Origin: Dictyobacter aurantiacus
GTDB lineage: Bacteria > Chloroflexota > Ktedonobacteria > Ktedonobacterales > Ktedonobacteraceae
Length of the DNA: 64,000 bases
Direction of reading: 5' to 3'
Assembly: GCF_003967515.1 (NCBI RefSeq)
Contig: NZ_BIFQ01000001.1
Coordinates: 3,348,001 to 3,412,000, forward strand
Shown here: piece after piece, positions 43,763 to 53,198 of the stretch
Numbering within the stretch: position 1 is the first letter of the stretch
How the letters are laid out: each line of letters opens with the position of its first letter
The notes under the pieces: model-generated
Databases searched by the model: none
Seen by the model: the letters and a program-made list of their open reading frames with translations, nothing else
Told to the model about the DNA's origin: nothing
Made by a program: the position numbers and the translations under genes

Positions 43763-46348
43763 ATGAGTACGCATCGTCTCGGCTCTAGGAGATACAAGAG
43801 CTTTCGACTGCCTGTTTTTTTAGTACTCGCTTGGCTCATAATCTCCCTCCAGGTGGGAATCTCCTCCACTGCCCTGGCTGCCTCTGATCGGGCTACGGCG
43901 CCAAATCCGCCACAAGATGTGACGCGCGCAGGCGTTTCTGTCGTTCGCCTCCTTTTATCGTATACAGGCACAGATAGTACCGGGCCCGAGGCGAACACCC
44001 ATATCCTATGTACCGGGCTGGGTGTGCTGGTGAGAAGCCAGCTGAAAAGCAATAACCCTGATCAGTATGAAAACTGGGTATTGACCGATGGTACGTTGGT
44101 CAACACTGAGAGTAAGGCTACCTGCATGCCATCCACTCCGGCGGCAACGTTGTCTCAGGTCTCTATCTATACCAGCAGTCTTTATAATGCGCAGCAGATC
44201 ATCAAGTTTGATGTGAAGGCCAGCGATATCACTGTGCATTGTCCGGCCGATGCGAAATCATGTGTTGATGGTCCAACGCTTTTCTCTTTTGCCAGTGGCC
44301 GTCAGGAGCCACAACCATTTATTGATCTGGCAACAGGTCAGGGAAAGACTGCCACTGACGGTGGGCAGAGTCACGCCCTGATATTGGCCAGAAGTGATGG
44401 ATCGCTCAATGGTTTGCAGGCCTCGGCCGCCGGTTCTGTTCAACAGGATACGTACGTCAATCAACTGGTGCAATATCGTACGCCGACTGCCCGGCCTCAG
44501 GATGACAAGAATCTTGAGATGGGTACCCCTCTTGTGAATCAAGCGGGAGAAATGGTTGGCCTGCATAGCGCCCACAACGGCGTTCTGGCTGCCGCTACCC
44601 TGCAGCCTTTCCTGGATGCAACCTTACCAAAGATCAATAATCCTTCTGTTGTCAGCCCTGTATATGACAATTGGAAAAAAGGCATGGATGCTTATTATCA
44701 ACAGATGCTGAATACAGCGCATACAGATTTTAAGAATGCGTTTGTGGCCAATGGCAAGTTTCAGGCTGCACAACAGATGGCGCTGGCCGGAACCGGCCCT
44801 TCCGTTCAATTGAGCCGGGCTGGCGGAACACCAACACCCCCACCGGCGAATGGCTTCTCTATCCCTGGGATGAGCTTCACCTACTGGCTGTTTGCGCTTC
44901 TCGCCATTGTAGTGGTTGTAGTGGTCCTGGTTCTTCTCTGGTTCTGGCGCCGGCGTATCCGGCAGCAGCGGCGTCTGGATTCGGAACTGGCTGATGCGGA
45001 GCAGCGGGCAACTATCGAGGCCCAGCGTATTCGCCTGGCCGAAATGGAGGCTGCCCAGAGCAAAGGTGGCGCCAGCCAGACTGGCCCTCTACCGGCGCAA
45101 CCAGCGGTTCTCAAAACCGGGCCACTGGGCTCACATGCGTTGCACTGTCCTCGTTGTGGCGAGCGCGTTACCGCGGAAGATAACTTCTGTACCTATTGCC
45201 AGCAGCCATTGATCGCGACTGATTCCGGTTCCATTGCTCGTAGCCAGGTGGCTAGTTCAGCGTCGCCCAACGGCGGCGCGTATGGATCTGCCGCTCAGGC
45301 GTCACCACCACGCTCGACCGGAGAACAGACGACCGTGGTGCCGGCCAGGGCCATCGCCGAGCAACCAACCATCGTACCCGGTCGCTCGATTGCCGAACAG
45401 CCAACGGTGGATATGCCCGTGGGTAGTGAGCAGACAACCAAACTGGATCCTGATAAGACGGTGCCGTATGCTGTGCGGCAGCTAAGTGGCCGGCGCCCTG
45501 GTATCGTGGCGAGTGCTCTCTCCAATCCGGGCATCAAGCGGAAATATAAGCCCAATGAGGATAGTCTGTTTGCCATGCAGGGCCTGATCAGTGGCTCTCA
45601 GAAGCCACCCATGTTCGGCCTGTTCGTGGTCGCCGATGGTATGGGTGGACATGCCAATGGTGAGGATGCCAGCCGGACCGCTATTCAGGCTGTTGTGAAC
45701 TATATGCTGCCGAAACTTGTAGGGCAGGGATTGCTTCAGGATGAGAGCTATGCACGCCTGATGGCGGAGGGCGCGCAGGAGGCCAACCTGGCCGTGCATC
45801 AGCATAATATGCAGCAGAATGGTGATATGGGCACTACGATTACGGCGGCCCTGGTCGTGGATAGCACGGCCTATGTTGTCAATGTTGGCGATAGCCGTAC
45901 CTATCTGTATCGCCCCGCTAGCGGTCTACGCAAAATCACCACCGATCACTCGGTCGTGGCCAGCCTGGTAGATGCCGGTATTATTAAGCCAGATGATATC
46001 TACACCCATCCTAAACGCAATCAGATCTACCGCAGCCTGGGTGAAAAGCCGGTGATTGAGGTCGATTCCTTTAAAGAGGTTTTGCAGCCGGGTGATAAAT
46101 TATTGCTTTGCTCAGATGGCTTGTGGGATATGGTGCGTGACCCCAAGATCGAGGCGGTCGTGCGCAATCCTGATCCCGATCCAGCCATAGTGAGCGAGGG
46201 TTTAATCAAAGCTGCTCTTGACGGTGGCGGAGAAGATAACGTCAGTGTGATTGTCGTGCATATCACTGAGCCAGTTGAAACGACTGGAATGCCTCGTACC
46301 CAATTAATCGCGAAGCCAGACTCAGTACAGATGCCCCATTTGCAGTAA
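43763..46348 (+). CDS. Membrane PP2C phosphatase with an outer trypsin-like pseudo-protease domain
   Basis: The protein has five parts. An N-terminal signal segment (LPVFLVLAWLIISLQVGI) is followed by an outer domain (about 50-300) with the strands of a trypsin-like fold (THILCTGLGVLV, NWVLTDGTLV, MGTPLVNQAGEMVGLHS). The His of TxxHV and the GNSGGP serine are missing there. A membrane helix (about 373-395) and a zinc ribbon CPRCGERV...CTYC (about 462-480) come next. After a Thr-rich linker (EQTTVVPAR, EQPTIVPGR, EQPTVDMP, EQTTKLDPDKT) stands PP2C (about 590-850) with NEDSLFA, VADGMGGHANGE, GDMGTTITAAL, NVGDSRTYL, LLCSDGLWDM and GEDNVSVIVV. It probably reverses phosphorylation by the upstream kinase. 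The start ATG at 43763 is preferred to the GTG at 43757. Confidence 0.88.
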   Translation: MSTHRLGSRRYKSFRLPVFLVLAWLIISLQVGISSTALAASDRATAPNPPQDVTRAGVSVVRLLLSYTGTDSTGPEANTHILCTGLGVLVRSQLKSNNPDQYENWVLTDGTLVNTESKATCMPSTPAATLSQVSIYTSSLYNAQQIIKFDVKASDITVHCPADAKSCVDGPTLFSFASGRQEPQPFIDLATGQGKTATDGGQSHALILARSDGSLNGLQASAAGSVQQDTYVNQLVQYRTPTARPQDDKNLEMGTPLVNQAGEMVGLHSAHNGVLAAATLQPFLDATLPKINNPSVVSPVYDNWKKGMDAYYQQMLNTAHTDFKNAFVANGKFQAAQQMALAGTGPSVQLSRAGGTPTPPPANGFSIPGMSFTYWLFALLAIVVVVVVLVLLWFWRRRIRQQRRLDSELADAEQRATIEAQRIRLAEMEAAQSKGGASQTGPLPAQPAVLKTGPLGSHALHCPRCGERVTAEDNFCTYCQQPLIATDSGSIARSQVASSASPNGGAYGSAAQASPPRSTGEQTTVVPARAIAEQPTIVPGRSIAEQPTVDMPVGSEQTTKLDPDKTVPYAVRQLSGRRPGIVASALSNPGIKRKYKPNEDSLFAMQGLISGSQKPPMFGLFVVADGMGGHANGEDASRTAIQAVVNYMLPKLVGQGLLQDESYARLMAEGAQEANLAVHQHNMQQNGDMGTTITAALVVDSTAYVVNVGDSRTYLYRPASGLRKITTDHSVVASLVDAGIIKPDDIYTHPKRNQIYRSLGEKPVIEVDSFKEVLQPGDKLLLCSDGLWDMVRDPKIEAVVRNPDPDPAIVSEGLIKAALDGGGEDNVSVIVVHITEPVETTGMPRTQLIAKPDSVQMPHLQ

Positions 46349-46350
46349 AA

Positions 46351-46379
46351 TTGTCGCTCTTTCTTCCCTGTGCTATAAT
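46351..46379 (+). promoter_or_regulatory. Promoter of the nuo cluster
   Basis: TTGTCG (46351-46356) and TATAAT (46374-46379) are separated by 17 bp, with TG two bases before the -10. It starts 3 bp after the phosphatase stop and is the best promoter in the window. Confidence 0.75.
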
Positions 46380-46397
46380 CTAGACAGCATTTTCTTG

Positions 46398-46422
46398 ACC
46401 TCCGCTTCTCATCGGCGGAGGT
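46398..46422 (+). promoter_or_regulatory. Leader hairpin before nuoA
   Basis: ACCTCCGC pairs with GCGGAGGT over 8 bp with a nine-base loop, between the promoter and the GGGAGG ribosome binding site. No T run follows at once, so a leader structure is more likely than a terminator. Confidence 0.5.
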
Positions 46423-46443
46423 ATTTGTTGGGAGGAAAAGCTC

Positions 46444-46812
46444 GTGTCAACACTAGCTAGTACTGGATATTTATATGCAGGTATCTTGCTGGCAGCAGGA
46501 TTTGTGTTTGTGCTTGTGGCGACCACTGCCGCAAACATACTTGCTCCACATAAAGCAACTAAAGAAAAACTGCAAACCTATGAGTCTGGTGAAGCCCCTA
46601 TCGGCTCCGCATGGGTTCAATATCCACTAGGTTTTTACATTTTTGCCTTATTGTTTGTGGCCTTTGATGTAGATATTGTTTTTATCATTTCCTGGGCTAT
46701 CATTTTTAAGCAGTTAAGCATTTTTGGTTTCTGTGAAATAGTGTTCTTTATTGTTGTTCTTGCTCTTGGATTAGTATATGCCTGGCGTAAGGGAGTAACT
46801 CGATGGATTTAG
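46444..46812 (+). CDS. nuoA: NADH-quinone oxidoreductase subunit A
   Basis: The 122-residue membrane subunit has three helices and the family motifs KLQTYESGEAPIGSAWVQY and FYIFALLFVAFDVDIVF with its membrane Glu/Asp residues, and ends VLALGLVYAWRKG. It is part of the membrane arm of complex I near the quinone entry. GTG start behind GGGAGGAAAAG. It overlaps nuoC by 10 bp. In most clusters nuoB would stand between the two; it is absent here. Confidence 0.96.
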   Translation: MSTLASTGYLYAGILLAAGFVFVLVATTAANILAPHKATKEKLQTYESGEAPIGSAWVQYPLGFYIFALLFVAFDVDIVFIISWAIIFKQLSIFGFCEIVFFIVVLALGLVYAWRKGVTRWI

Positions 46813-47555
46813 TACCACGTTCGAATAATATTCCCAGTGCCACAACCGGTTATCGTGATCAAAACGCTGCCCTGGCTCGCGACCTGGCTCCAATCGCTCA
46901 GATTACTGGCAAGCCTGTGCAGCCGCAACTGCACAAGGGCGATTACCTGAATCTGCAGATTGAGCGTGAGAACCTGGTGGCGGTCTGCCGCTTTTTGCGC
47001 GATCAGCTTGGTTTTGACCTGCTTAGTTGTATCTCGGGTGTCGATATGTTGGATCATTTGGAGACGATCTACCATGTACGCTCGACGGGTCGTGCTCAAT
47101 TGCTGCAATTGAAGGTACGCATTGACTCTGAAGCGCCCGAGGTTGATAGTGTGGTGTCGGTCTGGCCAACGGCAAACTGGTTGGAGCGCGAGACCTATGA
47201 TATGTATGGCATCCGTTTCGCTGGCCATCCTGATCTGCGCCGTATGCTGCTTGACGATGACTTTGAGGGACATCCCCTTCTGAAGAGCTTCCACCAGGTG
47301 CCTAGAACGGTGAAGCCGCGCGCCACCACCCAGGTCGACCCAAATATGGCTGTTTCCGGTCAGTATCAGCAGCAGAACCTTGAGCGTGTTGTGCAGAAGA
47401 AACTGGGCCAGGGTATGGAGGAGCGTCTCCATCCGGGTACCCCAACCTTCGGCCATGCCAACGAAGCTGCTCAGACGGAAGCGAATACGCATACATCAAA
47501 ACCATCTGGCCAGTCGGCGGGCGAAGCCGGTCAAACGCCTGATAAAAACGCGTAG
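46803..47555 (+). CDS. nuoC: NADH-quinone oxidoreductase subunit C with a long C-terminal tail
   Basis: The 30-kDa-subunit domain (about 55-170) is recognised by ISGVDMLDHLETIYHV and the signature WLERETYDMYGIRFAGHPDLRRMLL. It belongs to the peripheral arm of complex I and docks on NuoD. After residue 175 follows a 75-residue polar, Gln/Thr/Ser-rich tail (TQVDPNMAVSGQYQQQN to the end) that is not part of the usual subunit and is probably disordered. It overlaps nuoA by 10 bp. Confidence 0.95.
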   Translation: MDLVPRSNNIPSATTGYRDQNAALARDLAPIAQITGKPVQPQLHKGDYLNLQIERENLVAVCRFLRDQLGFDLLSCISGVDMLDHLETIYHVRSTGRAQLLQLKVRIDSEAPEVDSVVSVWPTANWLERETYDMYGIRFAGHPDLRRMLLDDDFEGHPLLKSFHQVPRTVKPRATTQVDPNMAVSGQYQQQNLERVVQKKLGQGMEERLHPGTPTFGHANEAAQTEANTHTSKPSGQSAGEAGQTPDKNA

Positions 47556-47588
47556 TGAAGTTGCGACCAGGACGTGTGAGTACATATC

Positions 47589-47882
47589 ATGCCAGAGTCG
47601 AAGAAAAAGCAAAGGATCTCTACAGGTGCCCGCAGGAGCGGACTCGCGCCAGCTCAGCCTGGTGCCGTTTCTGCCAAAAGGGTTATGCCGCAGCAGAATG
47701 ATGGAGCGATAAGATTGGCTATGGGAGCGGTGGTGGCGGTTGGATGCTGGTTTATGGCCTATACCTTTACACTGCTGGAGAGTCCTAATCGCTATCTTTT
47801 TGCGGGCATGATGACGCTGATAGCGTTGATGTGGTCGATTAGCTTCTGCGTTCGTTTGCGGAAGTGGCAACGAAGAAGATAA
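47589..47882 (+). CDS. Small two-helix membrane protein inserted between nuoC and nuoD
   Basis: This 97-residue protein has a basic, Pro/Gln-rich N-terminus and two membrane helices (IRLAMGAVVAVGCWFMAYTFTLL and RYLFAGMMTLIALMWSISFCV), ending RLRKWQRRR. It is not a known Nuo subunit. It lies 33 bp after nuoC and 18 bp before nuoD, in the same transcript, so it may be a lineage-specific accessory or assembly protein of complex I. Confidence 0.72.
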   Translation: MPESKKKQRISTGARRSGLAPAQPGAVSAKRVMPQQNDGAIRLAMGAVVAVGCWFMAYTFTLLESPNRYLFAGMMTLIALMWSISFCVRLRKWQRRR

Positions 47883-47900
47883 ACAAACTAGAGGAAGCTT

Positions 47901-49052
47901 ATGGCTACGAATCAAGATATTGACCTTCAAGACCTGTCTGGCATTTCGGCCGAGGGTACGAAGACACAGGAAATGTTGTTGAACCTGGGTCCGCAGCATC
48001 CCAGCACCCACGGTGTGTTGCGTCTGATTATGACCCTGGAAGGTGAAACAATCACGGGTTGCACCCCTGTCATCGGCTACTTGCACCGCGGGCTAGAGAA
48101 GATCCTGGAGAACCGCACCATTATGGCCGGTATCCGTTATATGGATAACGCGGACTATCTGTCTCCTATGTTGAATGAGACGGCCTACGTTGGCGCGGTT
48201 GAGCAGTTGATGGGCATTGAGCCCCCGCGGCGTGCGCAGTATATTCGCTTGCTCACCAACGAGATGCAGCGTATCGCGAGCCACCTGGTTGGCATCGGCA
48301 CCTATGGTCTGGATCTGGGTGCGACAACCCCTGTCCTGTGGGCTTTCCGCGATCGCGAAGGGATCCTGACCCTGTTTGAGGCCCTGTCGGGTAGCCGTTT
48401 TAATGTGAACTATATGCGCGTTGGCGGCGTGCTGCATGATTTCCCTAAGGGCTGGCTGGATGAGTGTTCCGCCTTCCTCGATCGCCTGGAAGAGAACATG
48501 AAGGAGATGGATGCTCTGCTCAGTGGTAACGAAATCTTTATGTCTCGTACACAGGGCGTTGGCTATATCGATCCTCAGCAGGCTCTGTCCTATGGTTTGA
48601 CCGGGCCGATGCTGCGTGCCAGTGGCGTGAACTGGGATCTGCGCGTGAACCGTCCCTATATGGCTTATCGCGAAGTTCCTGTCAATCCTGTTGTACGCCA
48701 GGAGGGTGACTGTTTCGCGCGCTACTATGTGCGCCTGCAAGAAATTACCGAGAGCATTCGCCTCTGCCGGGTGGCGATCGATAAGATGCCTGGCGGGGCC
48801 ATCAGTACCCGTACGCCGATCGCGTTCCGTCCTCCTCGTGGTGAGACCTACTTCGCGATTGAGAGCAGTAAAGGTGAACTGGGTGTCTACCTGATCAGTG
48901 ACGGCAGCGAATATCCATGGCGCGCCAAACTGCGTGGACCCTCCTTCGTCAATCTGCAGATTGTTCCTGAGTTGATGCGCGGTCACAAGATGAGTGACGC
49001 GATCGCAATTCTGGGTAGTACCGATATCGTACTCGGCGAGGTTGACCGGTAA
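47901..49052 (+). CDS. nuoD: NADH-quinone oxidoreductase subunit D
   Basis: NuoD forms the quinone-binding cavity of complex I with NuoB. The 383-residue protein has NLGPQHPSTHGVLRLI with the quinone His, IGYLHRGLEKI, NYMRVGGVLHDFP, GVGYIDPQQALSYGLTGP, RASGVNWDLR and the closing GSTDIVLGEVDR. It is the 49-kDa type. GAGGAAG stands before the start. Confidence 0.97.
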   Translation: MATNQDIDLQDLSGISAEGTKTQEMLLNLGPQHPSTHGVLRLIMTLEGETITGCTPVIGYLHRGLEKILENRTIMAGIRYMDNADYLSPMLNETAYVGAVEQLMGIEPPRRAQYIRLLTNEMQRIASHLVGIGTYGLDLGATTPVLWAFRDREGILTLFEALSGSRFNVNYMRVGGVLHDFPKGWLDECSAFLDRLEENMKEMDALLSGNEIFMSRTQGVGYIDPQQALSYGLTGPMLRASGVNWDLRVNRPYMAYREVPVNPVVRQEGDCFARYYVRLQEITESIRLCRVAIDKMPGGAISTRTPIAFRPPRGETYFAIESSKGELGVYLISDGSEYPWRAKLRGPSFVNLQIVPELMRGHKMSDAIAILGSTDIVLGEVDR

Positions 49053-49127
49053 AAGTTGTTTGTGAAGGGGGCGTGGGATTGAGATGTATTTTCTCCCGCG
49101 CGCCACTTTACCTCTGGAGTTATTCAT

Positions 49128-50537
49128 ATGTTTGCAATGATTGTCGCCGATAGCAATCCATGGTGGCTGTTTTTATCACAGCTGTGGAGCGGGATCATTT
49201 CCTGGAGCTTCCTGCAGTTTGTGGTCGCCTTCCTGACTGTTTTCGGTTTTGTGCTGACCAGCGCCACGATCCTGGTTCTCGCCGAGCGTAAAATATTGGC
49301 CTGGATGCAGGACCGTGAAGGACCCCTCCACACTGGTCCCTGGGGTCTGTTGCAGTCGGTGGCGGACGTCGGTAAGCTGTTGTTGAAAGAGGACATCCAC
49401 GTCTCTGGCTCCGACAAATTGATGTTCTTACTGTCACCTTCTGTCTTTATGGCTCCTGTGATCGCGTCGTTCGCGGTGCTGCCATTTTCTCCCTACCTTC
49501 AGTTACCAGGCGGCGCTCTGACGACCGGCCTGGTCTTCCTGGTGGCGATGAGCTCGATTGACGTTATCGGCGTGATTATGGCCGGTTGGGGCTCGAACAA
49601 TAAGTATTCGTTGATCGGTGGTCTGCGTTCGGCTGCTCAGATGATCTCTTATGAACTGCCCCTGGTGCTGGCCTTCGTCGGCGTGATTATGCTGACCAGT
49701 GTCCTGTCGGGCCAGCCTGGCTACCCAACTACTGGTACGATCACCCCTTACGAGATCATGCAATTCCAGAACCTGGCCTGGCATAACACTGGCATCCCGG
49801 TCCTGGATTTCATCTTCCAGGGCTTTACCCCCTGGTCCTGGTTCTTCCTCTTCCAGCCATTGATGTTGATCATCTACTATACCTGTGGCCTGGCCGAGAC
49901 GAACCGCGCCCCCTTCGACCTGCCCGAGGCTGAGTCCGAACTGGTCGCCGGTTATATGACCGAGTATAGCGGCATGCGCTGGGCGATGTTTTTCCTGGGT
50001 GAGTATGGTAACATGACCATCGCTTCGGCCGTGGCCTCCTACCTCTTCCTGGGCGGCTTCTCCGGTCCTGGTGTGGGCTTCTTGACGGCGCAGGGTTCAC
50101 TGCTGTGGGGCTTCGTTGGCAATATCCTGGCTCTGGGATACTTTATCCTCAAGATTTACGCCCTGTGTGGTGTCTTTATCTGGATCCGTGCTACGCTGCC
50201 ACGTCTGCGTGCTGACCAGTTGATGCAGTTCGCCTGGCTGATCTTGATGCCGATAACACTGGCCAACATCCTGGTTACTGGTCTGCTCTACTTTGTCACT
50301 GTCGGTGTCGGCCTGCCAATCTGGGTTTTCCTGACCGTGCTGGCGGCTGTGGGCTGGGCGAGCGTCTTCGGCTTCATCTGGCTGGTTGGCCGCGTCACTA
50401 CGGCGACGACCCGTCGCGCCCAGGCTCCGGCTATTCGCGCTCAATTGCGCGCCAGGACCGCGACGACGCCTACTCCGGCGTTGCGCGATGGCGTGCCGGC
50501 CCGCGTCGCCCTGCCTGCTGGCAGTCGCGAGTCTTAG
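49128..50537 (+). CDS. nuoH: NADH-quinone oxidoreductase subunit H with a C-terminal extension
   Basis: The protein has about eight to nine membrane helices and the conserved NuoH loops AERKILAWMQDREGPLHTGPWGLLQ and ETNRAPFDLPEAESELVAGYMTEYSGMRWAMFFLGEY, which line the quinone channel. The last 55 residues (TTATTRRAQAPAIRAQLR to the end) are a basic Ala/Thr/Pro tail that is not usual. The cluster ends here with a strong hairpin; nuoI, J, K, L, M and N do not follow. Confidence 0.96.
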   Translation: MFAMIVADSNPWWLFLSQLWSGIISWSFLQFVVAFLTVFGFVLTSATILVLAERKILAWMQDREGPLHTGPWGLLQSVADVGKLLLKEDIHVSGSDKLMFLLSPSVFMAPVIASFAVLPFSPYLQLPGGALTTGLVFLVAMSSIDVIGVIMAGWGSNNKYSLIGGLRSAAQMISYELPLVLAFVGVIMLTSVLSGQPGYPTTGTITPYEIMQFQNLAWHNTGIPVLDFIFQGFTPWSWFFLFQPLMLIIYYTCGLAETNRAPFDLPEAESELVAGYMTEYSGMRWAMFFLGEYGNMTIASAVASYLFLGGFSGPGVGFLTAQGSLLWGFVGNILALGYFILKIYALCGVFIWIRATLPRLRADQLMQFAWLILMPITLANILVTGLLYFVTVGVGLPIWVFLTVLAAVGWASVFGFIWLVGRVTTATTRRAQAPAIRAQLRARTATTPTPALRDGVPARVALPAGSRES

Positions 50538-50571
50538 TGCGGTAACGGTCCGCGTTCGATAGCATACTAAT

Positions 50572-50611
50572 GGGGGCAGGTGGCCCAGTCATGACTGGCT
50601 CACCTGCCCCC
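50572..50611 (+). terminator. Terminator of the nuo cluster
   Basis: An outer 11-bp stem (GGGGGCAGGTG with CACCTGCCCCC) encloses an inner palindrome CCAGTCATGACTGG, followed by a T-rich stretch. It lies 35 bp after the nuoH stop. Confidence 0.8.
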
Positions 50612-50642
50612 GTTGTTTTATGAATAGAGGAGGATTGCGATC

Positions 50643-51161
50643 GTGAGGACGCTGGCGCTGGTGGTCTGCGCGGCCCTGCCGGCCAGGCAGGTGCAGGATC
50701 TTGTCGGACTGGCGCAACAGAATGGATGGGATGTGTGGGTGATCGCTACCCCTAATGCCTGCGCCTTTATCGATCAGCCGTTGCTCACAGCCATCACAGG
50801 GCGTCCCATTGTCGTTGATGCTAGCGAGACACCCCTTCCCCATTTCAGCGCCTCTGTAGTGGCTCCTGCCACGTTTAATACTCTGCGCAAGTGGTCTCAG
50901 GGTATAGCTGATACATATGCGCTCACTTTGTTGTTGGATTGAACACGGCGGGGCGCGCCTCCAATCCTGGCCTTTCCACGGGCCAGCGCTGAACTGGCGC
51001 AGGATCCTGAGTTCGCTCCCAGCCTGGATCGCCTGCGCCAGCAGGGCGTGAGCGTATATTATCGTCCCGACCTCTATCCCCCCAACAACAATCTCTCCTG
51101 GTCGCGCATTTTAGAGCTACTCCAGGCTCTGCCGCATGCCAATAATGGGCAATCTTCTTGA
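50643..51161 (+). pseudogene. Flavoprotein (PPC decarboxylase-like) gene interrupted by one in-frame TGA
   Basis: The first 99 codons encode a flavoprotein fold with the motifs VVCAALPARQVQDL, GWDVWVIATPNACAF and VVAPATFNTLRKWSQGIADTYALTLL. A TGA at 50940-50942 stops it, but the same frame continues open for 72 further codons (GAPPILAFPRASAELA, FAPSLDRLRQQGVSVYY, LSWSRILELLQ), which match the second half of this family (PF02441). Without the TGA the gene would be 173 codons, the usual length. It is thus either broken by one nonsense change or read through. I see no SECIS-like hairpin. GTG start behind AGAGGAGG. Confidence 0.8.
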
Positions 51162-51452
51162 TCTGCCGAAAATACCTCCCGCTTTTCCCAAAATAACCTT
51201 TACAAATCTATTGCTGATCGTGTACTCTTGAATTGATGTTATTGACATGAGAAAGGTTCGATCGATGGCTCTGCTTGGTTGTTAGCCGCACACCTGTTTT
51301 TCCTCAATCTATCTTTTTAACCACTGACTGCCAATCTTCGATTGACAGCGCTTGCTGTCGTGTATGGCCGCGTGCCACATCCCTGAATTGCTAGCTAACG
51401 AAGCGTAACGACTACTGCTGTGTGTGAGCCACACATAGAATGGGATACTTCT

Positions 51453-53198
51453 ATGCCTGTTTCTCTGGATACTTATCGGCATTTATTGCTGACTTATCTG
51501 AAACCACAATGGCCCCGCGTCGTGTTGTTGATCCTGCTGCTGGCGGGCACCATTGGCATCTCTCTAATCAATCCGCTGATCTTGCGGGCTTTTGTTGATG
51601 GTGCCAGTTCACAGCGCGCGCTTGCGGATTTAATAACGATCGCTATCTTTTTTCTTGTTTTGTCCATCGTGCGCCAGATCATCGCCATTGCTGAGGCATA
51701 CGTGGCGACTGACGTCGCCTTGCTGGCCACCAATGCGCTGCGGGCGGACTTGATGCTGCATTGCTTACAATTGGACTCTACCTTTCATACCATCCACGCG
51801 CCTGGCGAATTGATCGAGCGAGTTGATGGCGATGTGACCTCCCTGAGCAATTTCTTCTCGCGTATGGTGATCGCACTCTTCGGCAATCTTCTCTTATTGT
51901 TGGGTGTGCTCATCCTGTTATTCCTGGTGGATTGGCGCGTGGGCCTGACCCTGACCATCTTCGCGCTGATTGCTCTGGTGATGATTAATCGTCTGCACGG
52001 CCTGGCGACTCCCCATTGGGAGGCGGAGCGGCAGGCCAGTGCCGAGCTGTTTGGCTTTCTGGAGGAGCGTCTGAACGGCACTGAAGATGTGCGTTCCAGC
52101 GGGGCGACACTGTATATGTTGCAGGGCTTATCGCGCTATGCGCGCCAGCATCTGTGTAAGTTGCGCATGGCGATCATGATCAACTTTCCAACCTGGGGGA
52201 CTGTTACATTTGTGAATGCGCTGGGGCGAGTACTTGCTCTGTTGCTGGGAGCCTACCTGTACTGGTACGCGGGCATGAGCGCTGGCACTGCTCTATTGAT
52301 CTTCATTTATGCCAATACGATGACCACTCCGATCGAGCAGATCGTTGACCAACTGCGCGAACTGCAGCAGTCGGCAGGCAGCATTCAGCGTGTCGCCACG
52401 CTGCTTGAGGAGCCACAAACAATCGCGGATGGCCCACGGACCGATCTACCCTCCTCGGCACTGGCTGTGGCCTGTGAGGATGTCTCATTTAGCTATACAG
52501 AAGGTGTGCCTGTTCTGCGCCACATTCAGTTGCAATTGGAGCCCGGGAGCGTGCTGGGACTGCTGGGACGCACTGGTAGCGGCAAGAGCACACTGACTAA
52601 ACTGCTGGCGCGCCTGTATGATCCGGTTTCCGGCTCTATCTGCCTCAATGGTATCGATATTCGTAGTTTGAGTCTGGATACGCTGCATGAGCGCGTTGGG
52701 ATCGTGACCCAGGAGGTCCATATCCTGCATGCCAGCGTGCGCGATAACCTGACCCTGTTTGATAGCACTATCAAGGATACCCAGGTACTGGCCGCGCTGC
52801 AGACGCTGGGCTTGCAGCATTGGTATCAATCTCTGGAGGATGGACTGGATACGGTGCTGGCTCCAGGCGGTAGTGGTCTCTCGGCGGGAGAGGCGCAGCT
52901 GCTGGCCTTCGCGCGCGTCTTCTTGCGCGATCCAGGATTGGTGATTCTCGATGAGGCGTCTTCGCGCCTGGATCCTGCTACTGAACGCCTGCTGGAGCAG
53001 GCTATCGATACGTTGCTGAAGGGGCGCACCGGCATCATCATCGCGCACCGGTTATCAACGGTGCAACGGGCCGATCATATCATGATCCTGGAGCAGGGCG
53101 AGTGCCGCGAGTATGGCGTGCGGCAGGACCTGGCTTGCGATCCCGAGTCCCACTTCGCGCAGCTCTTGCGCATTGGTCTGGAGGAGGCGTTAGCATGA
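51453..53198 (+). CDS. ABC exporter half-transporter 1 (ATPase and permease)
   Basis: Six membrane helices occupy residues about 15-300 and the nucleotide-binding domain about 340-581. It has Walker [11 protein letters not shown] loop VTQEVHIL, signature LSAGE (unusual for LSGGQ), Walker [10 protein letters not shown] with the catalytic Glu and the H loop AHRLSTV. The start at 51453 (MPVSLDTY) is chosen; a GTG at 51420 is an alternative. It overlaps the next transporter gene by 4 bp, so the two form a heterodimer. Substrate unknown. The 290-bp gap upstream holds no recognised feature. Confidence 0.92.
   Translation: MPVSLDTYRHLLLTYLKPQWPRVVLLILLLAGTIGISLINPLILRAFVDGASSQRALADLITIAIFFLVLSIVRQIIAIAEAYVATDVALLATNALRADLMLHCLQLDSTFHTIHAPGELIERVDGDVTSLSNFFSRMVIALFGNLLLLLGVLILLFLVDWRVGLTLTIFALIALVMINRLHGLATPHWEAERQASAELFGFLEERLNGTEDVRSSGATLYMLQGLSRYARQHLCKLRMAIMINFPTWGTVTFVNALGRVLALLLGAYLYWYAGMSAGTALLIFIYANTMTTPIEQIVDQLRELQQSAGSIQRVATLLEEPQTIADGPRTDLPSSALAVACEDVSFSYTEGVPVLRHIQLQLEPGSVLGLLGRTGSGKSTLTKLLARLYDPVSGSICLNGIDIRSLSLDTLHERVGIVTQEVHILHASVRDNLTLFDSTIKDTQVLAALQTLGLQHWYQSLEDGLDTVLAPGGSGLSAGEAQLLAFARVFLRDPGLVILDEASSRLDPATERLLEQAIDTLLKGRTGIIIAHRLSTVQRADHIMILEQGECREYGVRQDLACDPESHFAQLLRIGLEEALA

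Noticed and set aside
48093..49127. Open frame of 344 codons antisense to nuoD
   Set aside because: Shadow of a highly conserved gene; the composition (His/Gln/Arg rich) is typical of reverse-frame translation.
50940..50990. Selenocysteine insertion element after the TGA in the flavoprotein gene
   Set aside because: No bacterial SECIS-like hairpin with a GGU/GGA-type loop is visible at the right distance, and this family is not known to use selenocysteine.
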